NCBI RefSeq assembly: GCF_000024405.1
Contig: NC_013517.1
Span: 124,001-188,000, forward strand
Direction: 5' to 3'
DNA from: Sebaldella termitidis ATCC 33386
GTDB taxonomy: Bacteria; Fusobacteriota; Fusobacteriia; Fusobacteriales; Leptotrichiaceae
Length of the DNA: 64,000 bases
Part shown: positions 1 through 9,355 of the stretch, piece by piece
Layout of the letters: the number at the start of each line of letters is the position of its first letter
How positions within the stretch are numbered: position 1 is the stretch's first letter
Notes under the pieces: generated by a model
Told to the model about the DNA's origin: nothing
Databases searched by the model: none
Seen by the model: only the letters and a program-made list of their open reading frames with translations
Position numbers and translations under genes: made by a program

Positions 1-810
<810 letters not shown>

Positions 811-823
811 TAACTATATAAAG

Positions 824-849
824 GTCGTATCTTAGGATACGGCTTTTTT
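824..849 (+). terminator. Intrinsic terminator of ilvC
   Basis: An 8-bp stem (arms 824-831 and 836-843, one G-T pair) with a TTAG loop is followed by six T. It sits 14 bases after the ilvC stop codon. Confidence 0.85.
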
Positions 850-1225
850 AGTGATATTTTTATGGTATTGTAAATCAAGGAAAGAAACAAAAAAATAAAG
901 ATAAACATTATAAAAAAGACCTGTATTCAGTATTTATGTCTAGATACAGCTCAGTTTTTACTGATAATTTGATTTTTACTCTGCATAAAAAGTCGGCTTA
1001 TTATTTCCTCAATAGTGTAAACAAGATGTCGTGTATACTTGTGAAATTACTGGAACTCTGATCCTGATCTTAGGGAATTACAGCTCTGCTTTTCCGGACT
1101 GTCTGTTCCAGAATGTAGTATTTTAACAGTTAGTTTTCCAGTGAAACCTGTATTAGTTTAGAAGCAAAGATAATCTATCAGAGTTTTCTCACAAGTAAGA
1201 AAAATAAAAATGTGGAAAATAATTT
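850..1225. other. Intergenic region without recognised gene
   Basis: This is about 375 bases between the ilvC terminator and the end of the convergent hypothetical gene. I see no ORF with a credible ribosome site, no RNA gene and no clear repeat. It is slightly richer in GC than typical spacers here and could hold decayed coding sequence, but nothing recognisable remains. Confidence 0.5.
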
Positions 1226-1885
1226 TTATATTTTAATATCTTCTTTTTCCAGATCACTAATAAAGTGTATTTTACTATCAAATTTTAATAACCAGCGAAC
1301 GTGTAAAAAAATATCAGTGGTATTTCTTGTGCAGACACCTGAGACTATCAGATCATCTCTCATTCCGCCGGTATTTTCATCCTGCATGTAGCCGATTACT
1401 TTAAGACCTTCACGCAAAAGAACAGGATTTCCCCAAAAATCAGATTTAACACTATTTTGTGACAGCAGCACACAGTCATCAGATATAATTTCATTAAAAT
1501 CGACATATAAACAGGGATATTTTGAGGTAAAGGCATATGAATCTATTTTATAATCAGGCAGCTCGCCTTTTCTTTTCAGACGCTTTTCTCTTTTAGTCAG
1601 TTTTTCTTCTTTTTCCTGAAATTCTTTAGGAAGCCATACAGGCTGAAACCCTGATACACATAAAGCTATTTGTTCTGTATCCGAAATAATTATTGAATGC
1701 TGTAAATCATCCCACCCTTCTGCATCATAAGCTACTTCCCAGATTGGTTCGTCACTGTAAAGAGAAGGTGAAGGAGAGAATCGTATAAATTGAAATTTAT
1801 ACTCAGGGAATCCTTTATGTAATTTATATTTTTTTATATATTCTTCGGCTAAGTTAATAACAGATTTCTCGTCCAGTTTAGGCAA
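1226..1885 (-). CDS. Hypothetical protein, 219 aa
   Basis: I do not recognise this protein. It is soluble, with no signal peptide or membrane segment. It is rich in aromatic and charged residues, with a Lys/Glu-rich stretch near residues 90-112 (EKEEKLTKREKRLKRKGE) that is probably helical and may link two mixed alpha/beta halves. The first half contains EPIWEVAYDAEGWDD, as in small intracellular proteins found singly in genomes with many polymorphic toxins, but no known immunity family can be assigned. The start ATG at 1885 is preceded by an AGGGAGGA ribosome site. It is divergent from the AbrB-type gene at 2065 across a 180-bp region with a shared sequence motif. Confidence 0.7.
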   Translation of the reverse strand: MPKLDEKSVINLAEEYIKKYKLHKGFPEYKFQFIRFSPSPSLYSDEPIWEVAYDAEGWDDLQHSIIISDTEQIALCVSGFQPVWLPKEFQEKEEKLTKREKRLKRKGELPDYKIDSYAFTSKYPCLYVDFNEIISDDCVLLSQNSVKSDFWGNPVLLREGLKVIGYMQDENTGGMRDDLIVSGVCTRNTTDIFLHVRWLLKFDSKIHFISDLEKEDIKI

Positions 1886-1988
1886 TCATATATCCTCCCT
1901 TGTATAATAATTCAGATTATATCATATAAATTTTATAATTTGCGAAAGATATAAAAATAATTTTCAAATGAATTATTTTCAAATTAAC

Positions 1989-2019
1989 TTGCTTTTTTAT
2001 AAAATATGATTTATCATAT
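1989..2019 (+). promoter_or_regulatory. Promoter with overlapping inverted repeat, AbrB-type gene
   Basis: A TTGCTT (-35, 1989-1994) and TATCAT (-10, 2012-2017) pair has a 17-base spacer. A perfect 7-bp inverted repeat (ATATGAT, 2 bases, ATCATAT; 2004-2019) covers the -10 element. That position would suit autorepression by the AbrB-type protein encoded 46 bases downstream. A related TATCATATAAA string recurs at about 1920 near the start of the divergent gene. The promoter is a sequence match only, not a measured start. Confidence 0.5.
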
Positions 2020-2064
2020 AAATATGAAATAAATGAAAAATATGAAAAATCAAAAGGAGAAAAA

Positions 2065-2277
2065 ATGAAATATAAAAATAAAGAATATGAATGCAGTACA
2101 GCTAAACTGGGAGAAAGAGGACAGATAGTGATTCCGAAGGCTATACGTGAAGAGCTCGGTTTGAAGCAGGGGGATAATTTAATTCTTCTGGGGAATAAAG
2201 AAGAAGGTATAAGAATTATCAATGCAAACAGTCTTGAGGAATTGGCGGAAATCGTATTAAAGGAAAAAAATAACTAA
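2065..2277 (+). CDS. AbrB/SpoVT-type DNA-binding regulator
   Basis: This 70-residue protein consists of a single swapped-hairpin AbrB domain followed by a short acidic-basic tail. The family pattern is plain: KLGERGQIVIPKAIREELGL near residues 14-33, then KQGDNLILLG. These proteins dimerise and bind AT-rich operators; others of the same fold are MazE-like antitoxins, but no toxin gene is adjacent. An AAAAGGAG ribosome site precedes the ATG. The stop lies 17 bases before the start of the large flavoprotein gene at 2295, so the two form an operon and this protein is likely its regulator. Family assignment is firm; the target and signal are unknown. Confidence 0.9.
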   Translation: MKYKNKEYECSTAKLGERGQIVIPKAIREELGLKQGDNLILLGNKEEGIRIINANSLEELAEIVLKEKNN

Positions 2278-2294
2278 AGTGCAGGTGATGAAAA

Positions 2295-4736
2295 ATGAAA
2301 ATAATAATTATCGGCGGTGTCGCAGGTGGGATGAGCGCAGCAGCAAGGCTGAGACGACTGGATGAAAAATCTGATATTATTGTGATTGAAAAGTCAGGGT
2401 ATGTCAGTTTTGCCAATTGCGGTCTTCCATACTATATCGGCGGTGTAATAAAAGAAAAAGACAGCCTGCTTCTGGAAACCCCTTCTACACTGAAAGAGAA
2501 ATTTAATCTGGATGTCAGGGTAAAATCAGAGGCTGTATCTATAAACAGAGAAAAAAAAGAGATAAAAATAAAAAATATTGAAACTAATGACGAATATACT
2601 GAATCATATGACAAGCTTTTGATTTCTACAGGAGCAAAGCCGTTCGTACCGGATATAAAAGGTTTGGAGGAGGCCGGGTATCTGACACTCAGAAATATAG
2701 AAGATATGGAAAAAATAAGCAGCTGTATTGATTCTGATGGTTATAAAAATGCAGTTATTATAGGCGGAGGATTTATTGGTCTGGAAACAGCCGAAAATCT
2801 GAAACATAAAAATATAAATGTCACAATCATAGAGAAGGCTGATCAGGTTATGGCACCGCTGGACCCCGAAATGGCATCATTTATACACGGGGAAATAAAA
2901 AGAAGAAATATTGCCTTATATCTAAACAGTGATATTACTGAGATAAGTAATTCAGGGAAGAAAAAAATCATAAAGCTTAAATCGGGCGAAGTAGTGGAAA
3001 CTGATATAATAATAGCTTCCATAGGGGTAGTTCCCGACTCGGAGCTTGCCAAAAATGCAGGACTAAAAATGAGTTCCAAGGGTGCTGTGGAAGTAGATGA
3101 GTATCTGAAAACCAGTGACAGTGATATTTATGCAGCAGGGGATGTGATAGAAATAAGAAATGCGATAACCGGACAAAAAGCATTGGTTCCTTTAGCCGGT
3201 CCGGCAAATAAACAGGGAAGAACTGCTGCAGACAATATTCTCGGAAGAGAAGAAAAATATACAGGAACAATTGGAACATCGATTATGAAGTTTTTTAATA
3301 TGACTGCAGCTTCGACAGGTATAAATGAGAAATATCTGAAAAAACAGGACATTAATTATAAGTCTTTATTTATAATTAAGGCAGATCATGCGGGATATTA
3401 TCCCGGAGCTTCCGATATTTACTTTAAGATATTGTTTGAGCCTGAGACAGGTAAGATTTTCGGGGCTCAGGCTGTGGGAGAAAAAGGTGCGGATAAAAAA
3501 ATAGATATTATAGCAACGGCAATATTGGGAAATATCTCTGTTTACAAACTGAAAGATTTGGAAACTGCTTATGCACCGCCGTTTAATTCAGCGAAGGACA
3601 TTATAAATTATGCTTCATATATGGCAGAAAATATAAAAAGAGACGGTCTGGAAACTGTCAGCTGGAATGAAACGGATAAAATCGGGTTAATAGATGTCCG
3701 GACTGAAGACGAATATAATATAGATCATATTCAGGGCGCAGTAAATATGCCGTTAAATACTTTAAGAGAAAATATGGGGAAACTGGATAAAAATAAAGAA
3801 TATATTGTATACTGTAAGGTGGGACAGAGAGGATATAATGCACAAAGAATATTGGTAAATAACGGTTATAAGGTCAAAAACCTGAACGGCGGTTTTAGTA
3901 TTTATAAATCAGCTTTGATGCCTCAGGATAACAGAATAAAATTTGAAAATGACATAAAAAATGATAAGCATAGGAGTATATCAGGTTTGAATTCGGCAGA
4001 TAAAAAAATACTGGATGTCACTGGACTGCAGTGTCCCGGTCCGATTATAAAAATAAAAAATAAAATTTCAGAATTAAAAACCGGAGAGGTACTGGAGGTC
4101 AAAGCGACAGACCCGGGATTTGAAAATGATATTAAAGTGTGGACAAGACAGACAGGAAATACGTTATTGAACATAGAAAATACAGACGGGGAAATTCTGG
4201 CAGAGATAAAAAAAGGAGAAAGTTTTTTACTGTCAAAAAAGCCGGATGAGGAAGCAGTCAAGGAAAACAGTACATCCTTGGTTATATTCAGCGGAGATTT
4301 TGATAAAGTTTTTGCGGCCTTGGTAATAGCAAACGGGGCTTTGGCAATGGGAAACAGTGTATCAATTTTCTTTACTTTCTGGGGATTGAATGTTTTGAGA
4401 AAAAGCAATTATAAGACAAGGTCAAAAAAAGGAATAATAGAGAAATGTTTTGGAATAATGATGCCGAAAGGAGTCAGTAAATTAAAATTATCGAATATGA
4501 ATTTTTTTGGACTGGGACGAAAAATGATAAATAAAGTGATGAAAACTAAAAACATAGAATCTCTTGAATCTTTACTGGAACAGTATATAGAAAACGGAGG
4601 AAAAATAACGGCCTGTACAATGTCTATGGATGTAATGGGAATAAAAAAGGATGAATTAATAGAAAATATCGAATATGGCGGAGTGGCAACCTATATGGAA
4701 AATGCAAACAAGGCAAATCATAATTTATTTATATAA
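2295..4736 (+). CDS. CoA-disulfide reductase-rhodanese-TusA-DsrE fusion
   Basis: This 813-residue protein joins four sulfur-handling modules. Residues 1-445 are an FAD/NAD(P)H-dependent CoA-disulfide or persulfide reductase, with the GGVAGG dinucleotide motif at 7-12, a second GGGFIG at 157-162, and the single redox cysteine Cys42 in FANCGLPY. Residues 455-545 are a rhodanese domain with its cysteine in VYCKVG (Cys507). Residues 570-645 are a TusA/SirA domain with the Cys-Pro-Gly-Pro motif (Cys580). Residues 660-813 are a DsrE-like domain with GDFDKVFAALVIANGA and a conserved cysteine near 774. Such fusions are known to pass sulfane sulfur between domains; the exact substrate here is inferred. 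It is translated after the AbrB-type gene and ends at a bidirectional terminator. Full length, no frameshift. Confidence 0.92.
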   Translation: MKIIIIGGVAGGMSAAARLRRLDEKSDIIVIEKSGYVSFANCGLPYYIGGVIKEKDSLLLETPSTLKEKFNLDVRVKSEAVSINREKKEIKIKNIETNDEYTESYDKLLISTGAKPFVPDIKGLEEAGYLTLRNIEDMEKISSCIDSDGYKNAVIIGGGFIGLETAENLKHKNINVTIIEKADQVMAPLDPEMASFIHGEIKRRNIALYLNSDITEISNSGKKKIIKLKSGEVVETDIIIASIGVVPDSELAKNAGLKMSSKGAVEVDEYLKTSDSDIYAAGDVIEIRNAITGQKALVPLAGPANKQGRTAADNILGREEKYTGTIGTSIMKFFNMTAASTGINEKYLKKQDINYKSLFIIKADHAGYYPGASDIYFKILFEPETGKIFGAQAVGEKGADKKIDIIATAILGNISVYKLKDLETAYAPPFNSAKDIINYASYMAENIKRDGLETVSWNETDKIGLIDVRTEDEYNIDHIQGAVNMPLNTLRENMGKLDKNKEYIVYCKVGQRGYNAQRILVNNGYKVKNLNGGFSIYKSALMPQDNRIKFENDIKNDKHRSISGLNSADKKILDVTGLQCPGPIIKIKNKISELKTGEVLEVKATDPGFENDIKVWTRQTGNTLLNIENTDGEILAEIKKGESFLLSKKPDEEAVKENSTSLVIFSGDFDKVFAALVIANGALAMGNSVSIFFTFWGLNVLRKSNYKTRSKKGIIEKCFGIMMPKGVSKLKLSNMNFFGLGRKMINKVMKTKNIESLESLLEQYIENGGKITACTMSMDVMGIKKDELIENIEYGGVATYMENANKANHNLFI

Positions 4737-4772
4737 TTTTATAAAAATAAACAGGATAAATAATAATATTTT

Positions 4773-4812
4773 AAATCGCCGGATAGTTATATAACTTCCC
4801 CGGCGATTTTTT
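4773..4812. terminator. Bidirectional terminator
   Basis: Arms AATCGCCGG (from 4774) and CCGGCGATT (4800-4808) pair perfectly around a roughly 17-base loop. A T-run follows on the plus strand and an A-rich flank precedes it. It separates the convergent flavoprotein and YbaK-type genes. Confidence 0.85.
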
Positions 4813-4814
4813 CT

Positions 4815-5285
4815 TTATTCTTTATTTTTACACACATCAATCCACTTTTCTGCATCCGAATATCTGAATAATTCGTCACATGTAAGTTCTATTGCGCTGT
4901 TACTGCTGCCGCAGGCAGGAAAAACAGTATCAAAGCGTTTTAAAGAAATATCCAGATAAACAGGAATATTCTCAGATACTGCAAAAGGGCAGACACCACC
5001 CGCAGCATGTCCTGTCAGGGATAAAACTTCTTCAGCAGAAGGCATTTTTGCTTTTATTTCAAATACTGACTTGAATTTCGGGTTATCTATTTTAACATCT
5101 CCGGATGTTACAATAAGAATACAGCTGTTATCTTTTTTGAAAGCAAGAGTTTTTGCTATTCTTGCAGGAATTACATTCAGAGCCTGTGCTGCCAGTTCCA
5201 CCGTTGCACTGGAGGTATCGAATTCCATAATTTTTTCTTCCATATTAAATTTTTTGAAAAATTCCTTTACCGGTTCTATTGCCAT
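4815..5285 (-). CDS. YbaK/EbsC-type aminoacyl-tRNA editing protein
   Basis: This 156-residue free-standing editing-domain protein resembles YbaK/ProX proteins, which hydrolyse mischarged tRNA such as Cys-tRNA(Pro). The conserved lysine lies in ARIAKTLAF (Lys45), followed by the SGDVKIDNPKFK segment. The glycine-rich substrate loop GHAAGGVCPFA is near residues 92-102. Length fits the family. The start ATG at 5285 is preceded by a GGAGCAAT site. It lies downstream of the TauE-type gene on the same strand with a 114-bp gap and has no obvious functional link to it. The family is clear; which amino acid it edits cannot be told from sequence. Confidence 0.9.
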   Translation of the reverse strand: MAIEPVKEFFKKFNMEEKIMEFDTSSATVELAAQALNVIPARIAKTLAFKKDNSCILIVTSGDVKIDNPKFKSVFEIKAKMPSAEEVLSLTGHAAGGVCPFAVSENIPVYLDISLKRFDTVFPACGSSNSAIELTCDELFRYSDAEKWIDVCKNKE

Positions 5286-5399
5286 TGATTGCTCCTATCC
5301 CAGTGTGGTTATTATTTAACTGAAAATGAATCAGATATTGCACTGTTATTTTTCATTATTATAACATCGGAGTACTGAAATTGCTACAGTTTAATTGAT

Positions 5400-6149
5400 C
5401 TATTTTATAAATGCAAGGTATCGGGTAATTACAATATAAGTCTGAACTGTTAATATCAAAAGAACAGAGATTATAAAAATTAGTGCAATTTTTTTTTCAT
5501 TGATTTTTCTGTTCAGATGGCTTCCTATATAACCGCCGAGTATAGCTGCAGGAATCATATAAACAGCCAGTGAAAAGTCTGTATAACCGTTTAGTGTGTA
5601 TTTGGTCAGTGAACTTATCGTAGTTAAAAATGTGATAAAGATACTGTCTACAGAGGCTTCTTTGATATCAAGCCCGAAAAAAATGATCAGTGTGCTGACC
5701 TGAAACGGGCCTCCGCCTATACCAAAAAATCCTGACAGTCCCCCGGTAATAATTCCTATGAAAAATTGCGGAAATGGATTTTTAATATTCATTTTCGGAA
5801 TTTTATTCCTGTAAACTACAGAAAGTAAAACAAGTATCAGCATAAATATATATGTCCTGTCTATAAAGCTTTCACTGACAAATTTTAAGAGAGTCCCTCC
5901 TAAAAATCCTCCGATTATACTGCCTGCTGCCAGAATCAGAATTTTTTTAATTTTTATATGTACTTTTTTTCTTATATAGGTTATAAGAGTAACAGATGAC
6001 ATGGAAAGAACTACTATTGAAGATGTAAATGATGCAAGACTTTTTGCAGCTCCCATACCTGCAAGCGCCGGTCTTATAATTAATCCGCCGCCTATTCCCA
6101 CTATAGAGCCTATTATTGTAGAAAATAAACCTATTAAAAAAAATATCAT
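5400..6149 (-). CDS. TauE/SafE-family anion exporter
   Basis: This 249-residue integral membrane protein of the TauE/SafE (formerly DUF81) family has about seven to eight hydrophobic segments. It carries the family's duplicated glycine motif: GSIVGIGGGLIIRP near residues 14-27 and GLSGFFGIGGGPFQVS near 138-153. Members export sulfite, sulfoacetate or related organosulfur anions. It is the last gene of the minus-strand train that contains two sulfatases, 39 bases after the second one. The natural reading is removal of the sulfate or sulfite released by sulfatase action; that is inference from position. An alternative is uptake or export of an unrelated anion. Confidence 0.88.
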   Translation of the reverse strand: MIFFLIGLFSTIIGSIVGIGGGLIIRPALAGMGAAKSLASFTSSIVVLSMSSVTLITYIRKKVHIKIKKILILAAGSIIGGFLGGTLLKFVSESFIDRTYIFMLILVLLSVVYRNKIPKMNIKNPFPQFFIGIITGGLSGFFGIGGGPFQVSTLIIFFGLDIKEASVDSIFITFLTTISSLTKYTLNGYTDFSLAVYMIPAAILGGYIGSHLNRKINEKKIALIFIISVLLILTVQTYIVITRYLAFIK

Positions 6150-6188
6150 AAAATTTTCTCCTATTAATTTACAGTATTTCCGGACAAA

Positions 6189-7565
6189 TCAAAGCTGCTC
6201 ATAATCCTCCGGATTTTTACTGCTTGGTTCATGACTGGTCTTTTTGTTGATTTTCCAGTTTTTAGATATTTTGATACCATCTGAAAGAAGAGGATCTTTT
6301 GTTTCTTCCTGCCATTTTAAAAGCCTTTTTCTCAAATCTTCCAGAATACCCTTATATTCATGATTATTTATAAGGTTTTTTCTCTCGCCGGGATCATTAT
6401 AGAGATCGTACAGAGCCTCGCTGTATTTTTCCTGAGAAAGAAGATCATTTTCAAGAAGCAGTTTTTTTGTTTCTGAAACATCAATATTTGATACATTTAT
6501 TTTCAGGTATTCTTCGTCGTAATATTTTATATACTTATAATTTTCTGTTCTTATACATCTTACAGGTTCATAGGAGGTATGAAAATTTATTTCTCCGTAA
6601 ATTTCATCTCTGTGTTTATCACTTTTTCCCGTAAAAAATTCTGAAAAAGATTTACCCTGAAGTCTTTCCGGTTTTTCTAAGCCTGTAAGATCACATAAAG
6701 TAGCAAATATATCTACCTGTGAAACTAAAGTATCCGTGACACTGCCATTTTTAGGTGATGCAGGAACTCTCATTATTAATGCCACTTCCAGTCCGCTGTC
6801 AAAAAGAGTACATTTAGCATACGGATATGGAATACCATGGTCAGTAGTAAAAATAATAATAGTATTTTCGTAGAGATTATTATCCCTGAGGGCTTTTATT
6901 ATAAGCCCGAAACATTTATCCGCATAATAAGCAGAGGTCAGAAATTTTGCATGTTCATTTCGTGTTTCTTCAAAATCCGGAACCGGATAAGGAGCTTTTA
7001 CAAAATTTTCATTTATAATCTCCTTATTTATTTCCGGGAATTTTCTGTGTGTGGAAAACATGCCGAAGGAAAGAAAGAAATTCTGATTACTGCCGTTTTC
7101 TTTTATCCATTCTGAGACATTTTCGGCATTGGCTGTATCCCATAAATAATAATCTTCCTGATATTCATAATTATTCTCGGATGTTATATCAAAATCATAG
7201 CCGATTGCTGCCGCCCCTCCTTTATGATCAGAATAAGAGCCGTATTCATGCTGTATACCGCATAAAACGGTTTTATACAGATTTTTCTTCAGGTGGCTGA
7301 CTAAATGCCAGCTGTAATCTTTCAGTGCAAATCCCCTGTTTGCCAGCCCAAGCATTCCGTTGGAATGCGGATACATTCCTGTAAGAAGTCCGGATCTGCT
7401 TGGAGAGCATGTAGGACTGGTACAAAATGCTTTTTTAAAAACAACAGCCTCTTTAGCAAAGTTTTCTATATTTTCTGTAGGGGAATCATAGCCGTAAGGA
7501 CTAAATACTGTTCCGCTGTCATGTGTGTGAATATATACGATGTTATAATTTCTTACATTATCCAT
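6189..7565 (-). CDS. Cytoplasmic sulfatase resembling N-sulfoglucosamine sulfohydrolase
   Basis: This 458-residue S1-type sulfatase hydrolyses a sulfate ester or sulfamate. The formylglycine signature is CSPSR with Cys53, which must be oxidised by an anaerobic sulfatase-maturating enzyme not seen in this window. Metal-binding elements are HTHDSG near residue 13 and FTTDHGIPYP near 240. The overall pattern (TCSPSRSGLLTG, NTIIIFTTDHGIPYP, LYDLYNDPGERKNL, LLKWQEETKDPL) resembles the sulfamidase (SGSH) branch more than arylsulfatases. No signal peptide or membrane anchor is present, so it should act in the cytoplasm, which fits an already imported substrate. It follows a PTS IIC-IIB pair (gap of 46 bases to IIB) and precedes the TauE/SafE gene. 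The exact substrate is unknown. Confidence 0.9.
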   Translation of the reverse strand: MDNVRNYNIVYIHTHDSGTVFSPYGYDSPTENIENFAKEAVVFKKAFCTSPTCSPSRSGLLTGMYPHSNGMLGLANRGFALKDYSWHLVSHLKKNLYKTVLCGIQHEYGSYSDHKGGAAAIGYDFDITSENNYEYQEDYYLWDTANAENVSEWIKENGSNQNFFLSFGMFSTHRKFPEINKEIINENFVKAPYPVPDFEETRNEHAKFLTSAYYADKCFGLIIKALRDNNLYENTIIIFTTDHGIPYPYAKCTLFDSGLEVALIMRVPASPKNGSVTDTLVSQVDIFATLCDLTGLEKPERLQGKSFSEFFTGKSDKHRDEIYGEINFHTSYEPVRCIRTENYKYIKYYDEEYLKINVSNIDVSETKKLLLENDLLSQEKYSEALYDLYNDPGERKNLINNHEYKGILEDLRKRLLKWQEETKDPLLSDGIKISKNWKINKKTSHEPSSKNPEDYEQL

Positions 7566-7611
7566 AAGTCTGCCTCCGTGTTATTTTAGTGCTGTGCCGT
7601 GTAAGTAAATA

Positions 7612-7896
7612 CTATGCCAGATTCAGGCTGACTTTTAATTTTTCTTCGATCTCTTCTTCGGAAAGCAGATTTTTCAGACCTATTAACTTTTTATCGTCAC
7701 TAACATTGAAGTTATTTTTCAGTCCTTCTGCCACAAAAATAATATCATAGTTATTAACCATTGATTTTGCCTGTCCTACACTCATATGATCAATACTTGA
7801 TTCGATTTTTAATTTATCCAGTACCTTTTTTATTTTCATTTTTATTATCTGGCTGGAACCCATACCGGCACCACAAGCCGCTAATACTTTCAGCAT
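7612..7896 (-). CDS. PTS IIB, ascorbate/lactose-type (second set of operon A)
   Basis: This 94-residue phosphocarrier has the IIB phosphocysteine loop LAACGAGMGSS (Cys8) followed by the KMKIKKVLDKL helix, as in UlaB/SgaB proteins. It would receive phosphate from a IIA protein and hand it to the sugar bound by the IIC encoded just upstream (gap of 19 bases). It is more diverged from classical UlaB than the copy in operon B, which has CGNGMGTSMIMKMKV. The gene order IIC-IIB-sulfatase repeats that of the first PTS set in this operon, suggesting a dedicated transporter for the sulfatase substrate. The set has no IIA of its own after it, so it probably uses one of the two IIA proteins encoded upstream. 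Confidence 0.88.
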   Translation of the reverse strand: MLKVLAACGAGMGSSQIIKMKIKKVLDKLKIESSIDHMSVGQAKSMVNNYDIIFVAEGLKNNFNVSDDKKLIGLKNLLSEEEIEEKLKVSLNLA

Positions 7897-7915
7897 AATT
7901 TTTCCTCCTGAATTT

Positions 7916-9331
7916 TTATTTTATAAAATATGAATCTTTGTTTCTTATATATTGTAACTGCGGAATAATAAGCATTAGAATTACTACTAAGATAACCCCT
8001 GTTAGCTGTAAATTATTTATAAAAAGTCCCAATACAGGCCATACTGTATCCCAATCCAGATTTCCTGTCCATCCGCCGTACTGAGTCAGATTGAAAATAT
8101 AAACAGCTGCAAGTGAGCCAAATACCTGAATCATACCTGAAACCACAGGAATTATTGTAGCTGCCCTTATTCCGCCTTTTTTATCGGCATATACTGCCAG
8201 TGTGGCATTATCGAAAAACAAAGGAACAAATCCCGGTATAAGCATAATCGGAGATTTGAATATAATCAGTCCCAGTATTGCAATAAGCTGTCCTACGGCT
8301 CCGAATATAAAACCATATAAAATAGCATTTGGTGATGAAAATCCGAAAGTGACAGCACAGTCAACAGCAGGAATAGAGCCTTTCAGAAGCTTTTCCGAAA
8401 TACCTACAAATGATTCTACAAGTTCAGCAACAAACATTCTTACGCCTGTCATTAATATGACAATATTAACGGAAAATACCAGAGACTTCTCCAGAATGTA
8501 TGTGAAGAATGTAATTCCCCCGTCGAATGCTTTAGGATCAAGTTCTTTTAGAAGAGGTTCCCCGATAAACAGCATAACAGCTCCGAAAAATATAATCATT
8601 AAAAGCCCTGTAGCAATAATATTGTCATTCAATACAGCGAGCCATCCCGGAAGTTTTACATTTTCCACTGTCTTTTCTTTATTTCCGATCTTATGTGCTA
8701 TTTTATCTGTTACCCAGATACCGAACATCTGCTGGTGTCCCACGGCAAAATCTGAATTTCCCGTAAGATTTCTGGTAGCTTCCACAGTTAGATTGGCAAA
8801 AACAGCCCAGTAAGTACCTACCAGCAGTCCTACAAGAATAGCACCGTAAATATTTCGAAATCCGGGCATTACGGCAAAAATAATCCATGTTACCATTGTT
8901 GCCTGTTTAACCATAATATGTCCTGTGATAAAAACAGTTCTTACTTTTGTAAATTTTTTCAGAAGTACCAATAAAATATTCCATACGAATCCTACCAAAA
9001 GAGACATCATAGTCCAGCTGGTAGTGATACTGATACTTTCAAGAGCCTGTGTTGCAGCATTAAAGCCGAAGTTAGAATCGATTACAACAGCACTGATCTG
9101 ATATTTCTGCGATAAACCCTTTAGAATCGGGTCAAAATTTTTCACAAGACCAGAAGAACCGACATTTAGAATCATAAAGCCTATTGCTGCTTTGATAAAG
9201 CCGCCAAGCGCATCATATATTTTACGCCCGATTGCAAGATAACCTATAAATACAATAAGACCAATAAAGAACTGTGGTTTTGCAATTATATTCGTAAATA
9301 ACAGGTTAAATATTTTTAATATAATTTCCAT
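7916..9331 (-). CDS. PTS IIC, UlaA/SgaT family (second set of operon A)
   Basis: This 471-residue membrane component of a UlaA-type phosphotransferase system has about eleven hydrophobic segments. Family landmarks are FITGHIMVKQAT near residue 135, DFAVGHQQMFGIW near 195, NDNIIATGLLM, and TGVRMFVAELVESFVGISEKL. These match UlaA-type ascorbate transporters. It is clearly related to the IIC of operon B (same length and many identical blocks) but far from identical. It is more distant from the other operon A IIC. It starts 24 bases after ulaF with a GGAGAAAAT site. Import with phosphorylation is known for the family; the substrate here may be a sulfated or modified sugar acid, by inference from the adjacent sulfatase. 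Confidence 0.9.
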   Translation of the reverse strand: MEIILKIFNLLFTNIIAKPQFFIGLIVFIGYLAIGRKIYDALGGFIKAAIGFMILNVGSSGLVKNFDPILKGLSQKYQISAVVIDSNFGFNAATQALESISITTSWTMMSLLVGFVWNILLVLLKKFTKVRTVFITGHIMVKQATMVTWIIFAVMPGFRNIYGAILVGLLVGTYWAVFANLTVEATRNLTGNSDFAVGHQQMFGIWVTDKIAHKIGNKEKTVENVKLPGWLAVLNDNIIATGLLMIIFFGAVMLFIGEPLLKELDPKAFDGGITFFTYILEKSLVFSVNIVILMTGVRMFVAELVESFVGISEKLLKGSIPAVDCAVTFGFSSPNAILYGFIFGAVGQLIAILGLIIFKSPIMLIPGFVPLFFDNATLAVYADKKGGIRAATIIPVVSGMIQVFGSLAAVYIFNLTQYGGWTGNLDWDTVWPVLGLFINNLQLTGVILVVILMLIIPQLQYIRNKDSYFIK

Positions 9332-9355
9332 ATTTTCTCCTCTATTTTTATTTAG

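Noticed and set aside
8202-8813. 203-codon plus-strand frame opposite the PTS IIC gene
   Set aside because: Antisense to a clear membrane permease, with biased composition and no ribosome site.
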